A stretch of 16,192 nt of DNA, taken from an uncultured Candidatus Melainabacteria bacterium. GTDB lineage: Bacteria; Cyanobacteriota; Vampirovibrionia; Gastranaerophilales; Gastranaerophilaceae. The stretch spans positions 1 to 16,192 of the forward strand of contig CAKUTL010000040.1 of NCBI GenBank assembly GCA_934692295.1, written 5' to 3'. Within the stretch, counting starts at the first letter, position 1, and each line of letters opens with the position of its first letter. The notes beneath the pieces were generated by a model, which saw nothing but the letters and a program-made list of their open reading frames with translations, had not been told where the DNA came from and did no database searches. This document shows positions 6,526 through 14,314 of the stretch, piece by piece. Position numbers and translations under genes: made by a program.

Positions 6526-6534
6526 ATTATAGCA
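6526..6534 (-). promoter_or_regulatory. extended -10 promoter of the histidine phosphatase gene
   Basis: On the minus strand the sequence TGC-TATAAT (6534-6526) is a perfect extended -10 box. No good -35 is seen. The expected start is near 6519, about 27 nt before the ATG. Confidence 0.45.
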
Positions 6535-6587
6535 TAGATTTTGTTTTTGCGATAGTATATAAGGTGTAAATTATAAGGAGAGATTAC

Positions 6588-7085
6588 ATGAAGGGAAAAG
6601 CATTCAAATTCGGAGATAATATTTCAACTGACCACATTGCACCGGGAAGACTTTATCACCTGCGTTCAGATTTAAACGAATTTGCAAAACACGTTCTTGA
6701 AGATGCAGATGAAACATTTGCTCAAAGAATGAAAAAAGGCGATTTTGTTGTTGCCGGCAGTAATTTTGGACTTGGCTCTTCTCGAGAACACGCTCCTTTG
6801 ATTATGAAAATTGCCGGAGTTGGAGCTGTTTTAGCCAAATCTTTTGCAAGAATTTTCTATAGAAATGCAATCAACATCGGACTTTTAGCAATTGAATGCG
6901 ACACAGATTCAATTGACGATGGCGACGAATTGGAATTAGATATAGAAAAAGGAATTATCACAAACCACACAAACGGCACTATTATTCAAATTGAGCCACT
7001 TCCACCTGTTATGATTAAACTTTTGAAAGATGGTGGATTAGTTGAGCATATTAAGAAAAATGGAGATTTCAAACTAACCGACTAA
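6588..7085 (+). CDS. leuD: 3-isopropylmalate dehydratase small subunit-like (LeuD/aconitase swivel domain)
   Basis: This 165-aa protein has the two hallmarks of the small (swivel) subunit: GDNISTDHIAPGR near residue 9 and GSNFGLGSSREHAP at 57-70, which holds the substrate-binding SSRE loop. Length matches the short archaeal/clostridial-type LeuD (about 160-170 aa) rather than the roughly 200-aa E. coli type. With LeuC it would interconvert 2- and 3-isopropylmalate in leucine synthesis. LeuC is not adjacent in this window, so the protein could instead pair with another hydro-lyase large subunit (homoaconitase or dimethylmalate dehydratase type). The ATG at 6588 follows AAGGAGAG at good spacing. 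The enzyme class is firm and the exact substrate less so. Confidence 0.8.
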   Translation: MKGKAFKFGDNISTDHIAPGRLYHLRSDLNEFAKHVLEDADETFAQRMKKGDFVVAGSNFGLGSSREHAPLIMKIAGVGAVLAKSFARIFYRNAINIGLLAIECDTDSIDDGDELELDIEKGIITNHTNGTIIQIEPLPPVMIKLLKDGGLVEHIKKNGDFKLTD

Positions 7086-7106
7086 GTTATAAACTTCTTA
7101 ATATAT

Positions 7107-7135
7107 TTGAGTTTTAACTAAATTAATTATATTCT
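7107..7135 (+). promoter_or_regulatory. promoter of the SEC-C/recN transcription unit
   Basis: TTGAGT (7107-7112) and TATTCT (7130-7135) are separated by 17 nt. A start near 7142 gives a leader of about 20 nt containing the Shine-Dalgarno AAGGGGAG. Confidence 0.45.
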
Positions 7136-7162
7136 TAGATAATACATATAAGGGGAGAAAAC

Positions 7163-8455
7163 ATGATTTTACAAGATCGCATGGAAAGCATAAATAGCGT
7201 AATTAAAAGTATTGCCGAGTTTATACAAACTCATGAAGATATAAAAACAGACTTTAATGAATACCTAAGAACTATCGGAGCTTCATCAAAAACAGGTGTT
7301 CCACTTCAAACAGCTTGTTTTAGCTACATTTTAGAACGCAATCTCGGTGAAGATTTGAAAAGTATCCCTGAACTATATCTTGAAAATAATAAAAATTTAG
7401 ATAAAGAAACAAAAGACATTGTAAACGCAATCGACAAGTCAATTTCATCAGTATTTGAAATTAAAAAAGTGACTAAAACTGGTTTTGACTTACTTAATAT
7501 TGTCAATGAACGCAAATACATGGTTATTTCTCTAATGAAAATGACAGCGTTCAGAGGTTTAGGCTCTGGAGATTATGTAATCGCAAGACTGGTAAACCTT
7601 AACGGGGATTATTATCTACTTGAAATTTCAGGAGTTTTACCAGCATCAAGAAAAGATGATGCTTATAGATTTGCAGTTGCAAAAATTATCCAAAACCCAG
7701 AACTAGTATATCTTGACAACCCAGAAAAACAAAAAGAAATTGAACAAGATGTCGCAGATATTTATAAAAAATTCGTAGATTTCTTCGGAACAACAGAAAT
7801 CATCACTACAAATAAATTCGCAGATGACTTAATCGGGATGTTCAATGATTATGCAGAAGAAGGCAAAAAAGGTGATTTTAAAGACCTCATCAAAGAACCA
7901 GAAGAGTATAAATTTTTCAATGTTACAGAATTCAACAACTCTTATGATAACTTCTTAGAAAATTCTTTGGGCGGATTTTCTTCTCATAAAGAAACATACG
8001 ACGTAGGTATTATTTATGATGAAGAATTAGGTCTTTATGCAGTGCCATTCTATGGAACGTTTAACAAAATCTTTGAAGTTCCAGATTATACAAAAGTTTT
8101 GAATTTTGATTCTTGCATCAAATATTTCTTAACTAACGACAAATATTCTGCAAATTTAATCAGAATGGTTGCATCAAAACACAAAAACTTCATGGAAATT
8201 GTTAACGCAGTTCTTGCCAAAAACTATACATTAGAAGATTTATTAAAAAAATACAAACGAAGATATGTAGATAACAAAATTATTTCTTCTACAACAGTTT
8301 TATACCGTTCAAATGCTTTTTCTGGAACATTAGGTATCATTGAGGACAACGAAAACAAACCCGAAATTGATACTTCTAAAAAAATCGGAAGAAATGATCC
8401 TTGTCCTTGCGGAAGCGGTAAAAAATATAAAAAATGTTGCGGAGCTAATTTATAA
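7163..8455 (+). CDS. SEC-C motif protein of unknown function
   Basis: The last 25 of 430 residues form a SEC-C zinc-binding motif, GRNDPCPCGSGKKYKKCCG, with C414, C416, C425 and C426 as ligands. The same motif ends SecA, where it contacts SecB and ribosomes, and it is found on many otherwise unrelated proteins. The first 400 residues are mixed helix and strand with no membrane segment and no motif I recognise. The gene has a strong Shine-Dalgarno (AAGGGGAG) and its own promoter. recN begins only 25 nt after its stop, so the two are probably co-transcribed. A link to DNA repair is possible from position alone. Confidence 0.8.
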   Translation: MILQDRMESINSVIKSIAEFIQTHEDIKTDFNEYLRTIGASSKTGVPLQTACFSYILERNLGEDLKSIPELYLENNKNLDKETKDIVNAIDKSISSVFEIKKVTKTGFDLLNIVNERKYMVISLMKMTAFRGLGSGDYVIARLVNLNGDYYLLEISGVLPASRKDDAYRFAVAKIIQNPELVYLDNPEKQKEIEQDVADIYKKFVDFFGTTEIITTNKFADDLIGMFNDYAEEGKKGDFKDLIKEPEEYKFFNVTEFNNSYDNFLENSLGGFSSHKETYDVGIIYDEELGLYAVPFYGTFNKIFEVPDYTKVLNFDSCIKYFLTNDKYSANLIRMVASKHKNFMEIVNAVLAKNYTLEDLLKKYKRRYVDNKIISSTTVLYRSNAFSGTLGIIEDNENKPEIDTSKKIGRNDPCPCGSGKKYKKCCGANL

Positions 8456-8480
8456 TTAATTATTTAATACACTAAAGCCA

Positions 8481-10133
8481 ATGATTAAACAGTTAAAACT
8501 AAAAAATTACATTTTAATAGATGAATTATGTGCCAATTTCGACAATCGATTAAATATAATTACTGGAGAAACTGGGGCAGGGAAAAGTATTCTTTTAAGT
8601 GCAATTGATTTAGTTTTTTCAGCTAGAGTTTCAAAAGATGTTATAAAAACAGGTTGTGATAAGGCAACAATTGAAATAACAATTGAAAATACAAAGCACG
8701 ACCTGTCAAAACTCTTTGAAGAAAATGGCATAGATAATCTTGGCTCTGAAATAATTATTACAAAAGAAATTACTCAAAGTTCTGTCCGTTCAAGAATAAA
8801 CGGAACTCTTGTTAATCAAGAATTGCTAAAAAGTTTGAGGGCATTATTTGTTGATATTCATTCTCAACACCAGACTTATACTTTTTTACAACCTCAATAC
8901 CATATTAATCTCTTAGATGCTTATGGGAGAGATGATTATGGTCCAATTCTGAATGAATACAAAGGTAAATTCAAAAAATATGAAGAACTTAAAGAGCAAC
9001 TTGAAACCGCAAAAAATTCTGCAAATGCCACAGAATCTCAAATTGAATTCTTAAAATTTCAGATAAATGAAATTGAAGAAGCCAATATCCAATCAGAAAC
9101 AGAAGACGAAGAACTTTCAAAAGAGCTTGAAGTGCTGGCAAACGCAGAAAAGTTAAAAGAACTCACTGGTAGCTCTTATTGGGCTATAAATGGTGATGAC
9201 GGCTCAATTTTAGAAGCATTAGCTAAAATCAAAATGGATATTTCAAAAGCTGTTGATTTTGACAATTCTTTAGAAGATACTTATTCTCAATTTTTGGATG
9301 CCGTTGAGAATTTGAAAGACATCTCATCTAATCTAAGAGATTATAGCCAAAATTTAGACAATGACACACAACGATTAGACGAAATACAAGAAAGATTATT
9401 CATTTTCGATAAATTAAAACGCAAATATGGAGGAACACTTGAAGAAGTTCTAAAAAATTATCAAAACTTTTCAGATGAACTTTCCAAGATAGAATTTTCA
9501 ACCCAAAATGTTGAAAATTTGGAACAAGAAATTTCAAAACAGGAACATGAGCTAAAAGAACTTGCTGCAAAAATCTCGGAAAGCAGAGAAAATTATGCAC
9601 AAGTTTTATCAGTTCTAATTCAAGACAAGTTAACAGTTTTGGAACTTCCAAAAGCTAAATTTGAAATAAAGGTAACTCCTAAAGAACTTGGGTCAAACGG
9701 AGCTGATAATGTTGAATTTATGATTTCGACAAACGTTTCAGAAGACCTCAAACCTCTTGCAAAAGTTGCATCAGGGGGTGAAATTTCAAGAGTTATGCTT
9801 GCTATAAAATCGATTTTTGCAACAAATGACGATATTGATACCGTTATTTTTGATGAAATCGACACCGGAATTTCCGGCAAAGCATCTCAAAGTGTTGCAG
9901 ATGAGATTGTAGAATTGAGCAAATCTCACCAAATTATTATTATCACGCACCAAGCAATTATTGCATCTAAAGCCGATAAACACTTCTACGTAAGAAAATC
10001 GCAAGAAGATGAAACCAAAGTAGAAGTTTATGTACTTATAGGGGACAATAGAATTAAAGCACTTGCAGAACTTGCAGGCGGGGAAATTAACGAACAATCT
10101 ATTGAATTTGCAAAATCTCTTTTAGCCCAATAA
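8481..10133 (+). CDS. recN: DNA repair protein RecN (SMC-like ATPase)
   Basis: The 550-aa protein has the full RecN layout. An N-terminal ATPase half carries Walker A GETGAGKS (residues 29-36) and the RecN-typical DIHSQHQTYTFL block (125-136). A central coiled coil runs from about 155 to 375. The C-terminal half carries the ABC signature ASGGEISR (430-437), Walker B VIFDEID (455-461) and a switch histidine in IIIITHQ (H490). RecN acts early in double-strand break repair, bridging DNA and helping RecA loading. Length is normal (about 550-560 aa). The start codon has no strong Shine-Dalgarno, and translation may depend on coupling to the upstream SEC-C gene. A TATAAT overlaps that gene's stop codon (8451-8456) but has no -35 partner. 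No LexA-like box was recognised. Confidence 0.95.
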   Translation: MIKQLKLKNYILIDELCANFDNRLNIITGETGAGKSILLSAIDLVFSARVSKDVIKTGCDKATIEITIENTKHDLSKLFEENGIDNLGSEIIITKEITQSSVRSRINGTLVNQELLKSLRALFVDIHSQHQTYTFLQPQYHINLLDAYGRDDYGPILNEYKGKFKKYEELKEQLETAKNSANATESQIEFLKFQINEIEEANIQSETEDEELSKELEVLANAEKLKELTGSSYWAINGDDGSILEALAKIKMDISKAVDFDNSLEDTYSQFLDAVENLKDISSNLRDYSQNLDNDTQRLDEIQERLFIFDKLKRKYGGTLEEVLKNYQNFSDELSKIEFSTQNVENLEQEISKQEHELKELAAKISESRENYAQVLSVLIQDKLTVLELPKAKFEIKVTPKELGSNGADNVEFMISTNVSEDLKPLAKVASGGEISRVMLAIKSIFATNDDIDTVIFDEIDTGISGKASQSVADEIVELSKSHQIIIITHQAIIASKADKHFYVRKSQEDETKVEVYVLIGDNRIKALAELAGGEINEQSIEFAKSLLAQ

Positions 10134-10169
10134 AAAAAAACGGTAAACTTACTGGAAAAATTTACCGTT
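10132..10169 (-). terminator. Rho-independent terminator of the sigma factor gene
   Basis: AACGGTAAA (10139-10147) pairs with TTTACCGTT (10161-10169). On the minus strand a run of nine T follows, typical of an intrinsic terminator. There is no T-run on the plus side, so it serves the sigma gene rather than recN. Confidence 0.75.
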
Positions 10170-10201
10170 CGATGAGAAATAATTAATTTATGAATCAAAT
10201 T

Positions 10202-11122
10202 TTAGTTAGTGATAAAATCTCGCATGTGCCTTGTTTGAAGATTATTTCGCATTTTCAAGATTGCTCCTTCTTCAATCTGTCTAATCCTTTCTTTTGAATA
10301 CCCCATAGAAAGCCCCAACTCTGCCAATGTTTTAGGCTTTTCAGAATTCATCCCGAACCGAGAAGAAATTACATGCTTTTCTCTATCAGTTAGGATGTTA
10401 AAAAGTTCGGGCAAGTTTTTCTTCATTAATTGCGTTTTAGCCTGCTCTTCCGGGGTGTTATTTGACTTATCATCCAAATAATCCCCGATACATAAATCAT
10501 CCGTTACAGAAGTTTCAATACTAATCGGTTCTAAAATAATAGACTGTTTGATTTTTCGAAGTTTAGATATTGGAATATTCATATGAGTAGCAAGTTCTTG
10601 TTCTGTCGGTTCATGCCCCAACTCTGAAGACAAAAACGCAAAAGCATGCTTATATTTTCTAATCTTATCCGCCATATGAACAGGAATTCTGATTGAGCGA
10701 GAATGGTTTGCAATTGCTCGGATTATTGCTTGTTTAATCCACCATGTCGCATATGTTGAAAACTTAAAATTCTTTCTGTAATCAAACTTCTCAGCTGCCC
10801 TTATTAACCCAATAGAACCTTCTTGCACTAAATCCATAAACAGCACCCCTTGTCCGGCATAACGCTTTGCAATACTCACAACAAGGCGTAAATTTGCCTG
10901 TACAAGTTTTCTTTTAGCTATATCGCTCTTCTCTTCTTTTATTTGTTTTCCTAAAACCTTCTCCTCTGATGATTTTAATAACTTCACTCGTGCAATTTCT
11001 TTCAAATAAATTTGTAAAATATCATTCTCATCTGCAATAGAATTAAATGTTTTAATCTCAGATTCCTCCTCCAATGGAGAAATTTGATTAATTTTATCCA
11101 TAACATCAACTGTCAAACTCAT
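10202..11122 (-). CDS. group 2 (RpoD-like) sigma-70 family RNA polymerase sigma factor
   Basis: Read from the ATG at 11122 this is a 306-aa sigma factor. Region 1.2 is DILQIYLKEIARVKLL (34-49). Region 2 is NLRLVVSIAKRYAGQG through FKFSTYATWWIKQAIIRAIANHSRSIRIPVHM (77-150), including the -10 recognition helix. Region 3 spans about 150-225. Region 4.2 is TLAELGLSMGYSKERIRQIEEGA (265-287). It has no region 1.1, and the short N-terminus and length match the group 2 alternative factors common in cyanobacteria rather than a long primary factor. The regions 2.4 and 4.2 look standard, so it should read ordinary TTGACA/TATAAT promoters. The ATG at 11122 has GGAGGAG at ideal spacing. A TTG at 11146 would add eight residues and has a weaker AGAAGG site. 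Confidence 0.9.
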   Translation of the reverse strand: MSLTVDVMDKINQISPLEEESEIKTFNSIADENDILQIYLKEIARVKLLKSSEEKVLGKQIKEEKSDIAKRKLVQANLRLVVSIAKRYAGQGVLFMDLVQEGSIGLIRAAEKFDYRKNFKFSTYATWWIKQAIIRAIANHSRSIRIPVHMADKIRKYKHAFAFLSSELGHEPTEQELATHMNIPISKLRKIKQSIILEPISIETSVTDDLCIGDYLDDKSNNTPEEQAKTQLMKKNLPELFNILTDREKHVISSRFGMNSEKPKTLAELGLSMGYSKERIRQIEEGAILKMRNNLQTRHMRDFITN

Positions 11123-11203
11123 CTTCTCCTCCACACTATTCTTCAAAATTTGACCTTCTAAAATGAATGACGAAATTAATTCAAAAAAGTTTCAACAAAT
11201 CTC

Positions 11204-11232
11204 TTGACATTAAAATTTGTTCTTGGTAATAT
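11204..11232 (+). promoter_or_regulatory. consensus promoter of tRNA-Val
   Basis: A perfect TTGACA (11204-11209) is followed after 17 nt by TAATAT (11227-11232). The expected start is near 11239, leaving a leader of about 42 nt to be removed from the 5' end of the tRNA. The strength suits a stable RNA gene. Confidence 0.8.
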
Positions 11233-11280
11233 GAATCTTGTCGGGAGCGAGAGAGTTCCTAAGTGAAAACCAAATAGAAT

Positions 11281-11356
11281 GGGTGTTTAGCTCAGTTGGT
11301 AGAGCGTCTCCCTTACAAGGAGAGGGTCGGGGGTTCAAGTCCCTCAACACCCACCA
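11281..11356 (+). tRNA. tRNA-Val (anticodon UAC)
   Basis: The 76 nt fold as a complete cloverleaf. The acceptor GGGTGTT/AACACCC is perfectly paired. The D-stem is GCTC/GAGC, and the anticodon stem TCTCC/GGAGA holds the loop CTTACAA (anticodon TAC at 11314-11316). The variable loop is GGGTC, the T-stem is GGGGG/CCCTC with TTCAAGT, and the discriminator A is followed by an encoded CCA. UAC decodes GUA and, with modification, other valine codons. Confidence 0.97.
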
Positions 11357-11360
11357 TTTT

Positions 11361-11388
11361 AAAAGAAGTCTTTAAAGACTTCTTTTTT
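11361..11388 (+). terminator. Rho-independent terminator of tRNA-Val
   Basis: GAAGTCTTTAAAGACTTC is a perfect palindrome 8 nt after the CCA end, followed by TTTTTTA. The flanking A's and T's extend the stem. Confidence 0.8.
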
Positions 11389-11436
11389 ATTTGTATAAAA
11401 TTTTATTTTAAGAAAACACGCTTGTTCAAATAATGA

Positions 11437-11823
11437 CTATTTCACCATAATTTTAAGAGCTTCAAACTGATATTGACATCTCATTTTTAATGGTGCAGTA
11501 GCTGTTAGGATTTGTAATCTAGCTAAATTCTGTTTTTCTTGCGGTAACATCATATACGCAGCAGAAACTGTTGAGAGCTTATTACAATCAGCATTCGGAG
11601 TTGTTTTGAAATAAGTTAAACAATTCGGTAACAAGTTGTTTAAATACGTATCTTGCTCCTTTATTAGAGCATTCAATTGGTCAAGAGAAGCCCCTGTCGA
11701 ACGAGTCATCCAAGAGATAGATTTATTATGAACCTCTTGACTGGAAGGGCAATATCCCGCCGCATTCGCACTCAAACAAGCAGAAAACATCATAACAACC
11801 AACGCTAAAATAATCTTATTCAT
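11437..11823 (-). CDS. small secreted protein with four cysteines, unknown function
   Basis: This 128-aa protein starts with a classical signal peptide (MNKIILALVVMMFSACLSANA) and a likely cleavage after Ala21. The mature part of about 107 residues has exactly four cysteines (C25, C68, C80, C116), enough for two disulfides, and is otherwise helical and polar. No family was recognised. The predicted location is the periplasm or outside. It has a strong Shine-Dalgarno AGGAG and its own near-consensus promoter, so it is likely well expressed. It sits downstream of the lipoprotein gene on the same strand, but a terminator separates them. Confidence 0.8.
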   Translation of the reverse strand: MNKIILALVVMMFSACLSANAAGYCPSSQEVHNKSISWMTRSTGASLDQLNALIKEQDTYLNNLLPNCLTYFKTTPNADCNKLSTVSAAYMMLPQEKQNLARLQILTATAPLKMRCQYQFEALKIMVK

Positions 11824-11851
11824 ATAAACTCCTATTAAAATCTATAAATAT

Positions 11852-11880
11852 ATTATAACTTATATTCCAACCCTTTGCAA
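11852..11880 (-). promoter_or_regulatory. promoter of the small secreted protein gene
   Basis: On the minus strand TTGCAA (11880-11875) and a perfect TATAAT (11857-11852) are separated by exactly 17 nt, about 28 nt before the ATG. The -35 box directly abuts the terminator of the preceding gene. Confidence 0.65.
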
Positions 11881-11881
11881 T

Positions 11882-11917
11882 AAAAAAGGTCTGAAACCCA
11901 ATTGTTACAGACCTTTT
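11882..11917 (-). terminator. Rho-independent terminator of the lipoprotein gene
   Basis: AAAAGGTCTG (11884-11893) pairs with CAGACCTTTT (11908-11917). On the minus strand the stem runs into a T-run (TTTTTTA). It lies between the lipoprotein gene and the next promoter. Confidence 0.75.
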
Positions 11918-11942
11918 ATTATATTCATTTTACAAATAGTTA

Positions 11943-12812
11943 TTAAATTATTTGGTTATCTATTCGTCTTTGTGCATCGTGTTTTTTGATTTTACTTGCA
12001 AGAAAAATCAATAGAGCAATACCTGCAACAATTACAAAACCGATAGCAAAACCGCTATATTGAACATACTGCAACTTAATCAATGTTGGTTGATCCTTCA
12101 AAATATTCCAAGAATAAACATTCAAATTGATATTATCTGCATTGTTGTAAGATGCAAAAGATGGAACTTTGATAGAAAATGACATATTCATTTTGTTATC
12201 AGTTTTTGAGGTTGAGGTTTTTGCATCCTCATCATCTTCCTTAATCAACATTTTTGCATCAGGATCTAAGTGATCCATAAAATCTTCTCTTGTTTCAACA
12301 TCGGCAGGCTGAATTTCTGAAGCATCACCATATTTTTGCAGATATTCAGGCTGCAAAGTTTTTGTTTCCTTTGTTTTAACCTGTTTTTCAATTTTTTCAA
12401 CCTTAGAAACCTGTTCAGGATAATTATAAGTTAAATCAATATTGAATGATGTTACCAAAAAGTTCTTCTTAACTTCAACAAACTTTCCATCCGGCAGATT
12501 TGATTTAAAGCCCAAAGATGATAAATCTAAATCAACATGTTGAATATTTTTAACAGACTTTGTCGCTGTAATTGTTGATAATTTATCACTGTAAGCAGTT
12601 TCAACATCATAAAGCGGGTCTAAAAATTTCTCATAATTGCTGACAACAGTTTGAGCAACAACATCATCCTGATTCAAAAGATTACCTTCATAAGCCAAAG
12701 ATGTAACAATTGAAGCAGATTTGTCGTCATTTAAAGTAAGTTGAGAATCAATATTGGTACACCCAGTCAAAAATGGTGTTAGCAATAGTAATGATATGAT
12801 AATCTTTTTCAT
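11943..12812 (-). CDS. membrane-anchored lipoprotein, LppM/DUF3153-like
   Basis: The 289-aa protein starts with a lipoprotein signal peptide ending in the lipobox LTGC (C18 would be lipidated). Directly after it comes IDSQLTLNDDKSASI, which matches the C-x-x-x-D-x-x-L-x-(V/L)-N-x-D-x-S start of LppM/DUF3153 proteins. A Lys/Glu-rich low-complexity linker spans about 135-205. A single membrane helix lies at about 253-272, and a basic cytoplasmic tail follows (KIKKHDAQRR). LppM-type proteins are cell-envelope lipoproteins of poorly known role, found in actinobacteria, firmicutes and cyanobacteria. GAGGAG lies 8 nt before the ATG. The lipoprotein and membrane-helix calls are firm; the family assignment is from resemblance only. 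Confidence 0.75.
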   Translation of the reverse strand: MKKIIISLLLLTPFLTGCTNIDSQLTLNDDKSASIVTSLAYEGNLLNQDDVVAQTVVSNYEKFLDPLYDVETAYSDKLSTITATKSVKNIQHVDLDLSSLGFKSNLPDGKFVEVKKNFLVTSFNIDLTYNYPEQVSKVEKIEKQVKTKETKTLQPEYLQKYGDASEIQPADVETREDFMDHLDPDAKMLIKEDDEDAKTSTSKTDNKMNMSFSIKVPSFASYNNADNINLNVYSWNILKDQPTLIKLQYVQYSGFAIGFVIVAGIALLIFLASKIKKHDAQRRIDNQII

Positions 12813-12842
12813 TAAATATTCTCCTCAAATCTTGATAGATAT

Positions 12843-12851
12843 ATGATAACA
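12843..12851 (-). promoter_or_regulatory. extended -10 promoter of the lipoprotein gene
   Basis: On the minus strand TGT-TATCAT (12851-12843) reads as an extended -10 element, about 30 nt before the ATG at 12812. No convincing -35 was seen. Confidence 0.35.
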
Positions 12852-12891
12852 TATTTTTGACTAAAAGCTAAATTATAAAGAATGTTTAAGT

Positions 12892-12897
12892 TATAAT
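12892..12897 (+). promoter_or_regulatory. -10 box placing transcription start at the rlmD start codon
   Basis: A perfect TATAAT ends 6 nt before the ATG at 12904, so the usual start site falls on or beside the A of the ATG. No Shine-Dalgarno lies in between, which points to a leaderless transcript. The -35 region is weak. Confidence 0.45.
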
Positions 12898-12903
12898 AGA
12901 TTT

Positions 12904-14256
12904 ATGAAAATTAATGACGAATATACAATTAAAATTGAAAAAATAACAAATTTAGGTTTCGGACTTGCAAAAATTGACGGGTTTGTCGTTTTTGTAAAAG
13001 ATGCATGTCCTGAAGATATTGCAAAAATCAGAATTACAAAGGTCAACAAGAACTTTGCAAACGGTGAAATCATTGAACTTATTGAGCCCTCAAAACACAG
13101 AGTTAAACCATTCTGTCCAATGCAAAAAGTCTGCGGAGCATGCCAGTTGCAATTTATAGATTATGACTATCAACTTGAACTAAAACAACAAATTGTTCAA
13201 GATGCAATGAAAACAATCGGCAATTTAGATATAGAAATTCCACGACCGATTCCAAGCCCTGAGATAAAAAACTACAGACATAAAATACAATATCCGGTAA
13301 CAGAAACTAAAAACTCTAAAAGAATTTTGGCTGGATATTACAAACCCGGAACTCACGAAATTGTAAATATCAAATACTGTCCAATTCAGCCTGAAATTTG
13401 CGACAAAATAATTGAATTCATCAGAGAAAAAGCATTCGATTTTGGAATTTCCGGATTCAATGAGAAAAAACATTCCGGCGATTTACGCCACATTGTTATA
13501 AGAAGTTCCCTTGCAACAGGTAAAAACTTAGTTATCCTCGTTGTTAATGCAACAAAATCTTTTGACAGACTCAACGATTTTGCAAAATGTATTTTCGAGG
13601 AGTTTTACGAAGTAGCCGGAGTTTGTGTAAACTTCAATTCTAAAAAGACAAATGTAATCCTTGGGAACAAAACAGAATGTCTTGCCGGAAAAGATTTTGT
13701 CAAAGAAAGAATTTTGGATAAAACATTCCGAATCGGTCCAAACACATTCTTCCAAGTTAACCCCAAAAGTGCGGAAAATATATTCCGATACGTTAAAGAA
13801 TACATTCAAACAAACTTTGAAAACCCAATTGTTCTTGATGCTTATGCAGGGATTACATCTTTTGGTATTTGCATTTCTGATATTTGCAAAAAAGTAGTCA
13901 GTGTCGAAGAAAACAAAGAAGCAACAGAACTTGCAAGAGAAACGGCAAAGGTTAATAACGTTGAAAATGTTGAAATTCACAACCAAGATGCTGCAAAATT
14001 CTTTGAAAAAGAAAAACGCAAATTTGATGCAATTATTCTCGACCCCACAAGAAAGGGCTGCACAAAAGAATCTTTAGATGAAGCATGCAGACTATCTAAA
14101 GGTAAAATTATCTATGTATCTTGCAACCCTGCAACACTTGCCCGAGATTTGAAGTATCTTAAAGAAGAAAAGGGGGCAAAAATTGAATCAATCCAACCTT
14201 TCGATATGTTCTGCCACACATATCATATCGAAAATGTTGCAATTATCAATGTTTAA
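12904..14256 (+). CDS. rlmD: 23S rRNA (uracil-C5)-methyltransferase, RlmD/RumA family
   Basis: The 450-aa protein has the standard three-part layout. An N-terminal TRAM domain (about 4-60) precedes a cysteine cluster for a [4Fe-4S] cluster (C71, C77, C80, with C159 in KYCPIQ). The C-terminal SAM-dependent methyltransferase carries FFQVNP, VLDAYAGITSFGI, ILDPTRKGC and the catalytic VSCNPATLARDL (C407). The family methylates uracil at C5 in 23S rRNA, U1939 by RlmD in E. coli or both U747 and U1939 in RlmCD-type enzymes. Which positions apply here cannot be told. DPTRKG differs slightly from the more common DPPRxG. A strong terminator follows. Confidence 0.93.
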   Translation: MKINDEYTIKIEKITNLGFGLAKIDGFVVFVKDACPEDIAKIRITKVNKNFANGEIIELIEPSKHRVKPFCPMQKVCGACQLQFIDYDYQLELKQQIVQDAMKTIGNLDIEIPRPIPSPEIKNYRHKIQYPVTETKNSKRILAGYYKPGTHEIVNIKYCPIQPEICDKIIEFIREKAFDFGISGFNEKKHSGDLRHIVIRSSLATGKNLVILVVNATKSFDRLNDFAKCIFEEFYEVAGVCVNFNSKKTNVILGNKTECLAGKDFVKERILDKTFRIGPNTFFQVNPKSAENIFRYVKEYIQTNFENPIVLDAYAGITSFGICISDICKKVVSVEENKEATELARETAKVNNVENVEIHNQDAAKFFEKEKRKFDAIILDPTRKGCTKESLDEACRLSKGKIIYVSCNPATLARDLKYLKEEKGAKIESIQPFDMFCHTYHIENVAIINV

Positions 14257-14266
14257 AATTGACATA

Positions 14267-14295
14267 TAAAAAAGAACCCTTTAAGGGTTCTTTTT
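14267..14295. terminator. bidirectional Rho-independent terminator
   Basis: AGAACCCT and AGGGTTCT form an 8-bp stem with a 3-nt loop. It is flanked by A's on the left and T's on the right, so both strands end in a U-run. It serves rlmD (plus) and the VSFSG gene (minus), whose stop codons lie at 14256 and 14315. Confidence 0.85.
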
Positions 14296-14314
14296 GCGGA
14301 TTTCAAAACAAAAT

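Noticed and set aside
9786..10097. 103-aa minus-strand ORF inside recN
   Set aside because: It overlaps the conserved Walker B and switch-histidine region of recN and has no ribosome-binding site.
10132..10169. Bidirectional terminator also serving recN
   Set aside because: On the plus strand the hairpin is followed by CGATGAG, not a U-run, so only the minus direction is supported.
13528..13986. 152-aa minus-strand ORF inside rlmD
   Set aside because: It lies wholly within a well-identified gene with catalytic motifs and has cysteine/asparagine/phenylalanine-rich shadow composition.
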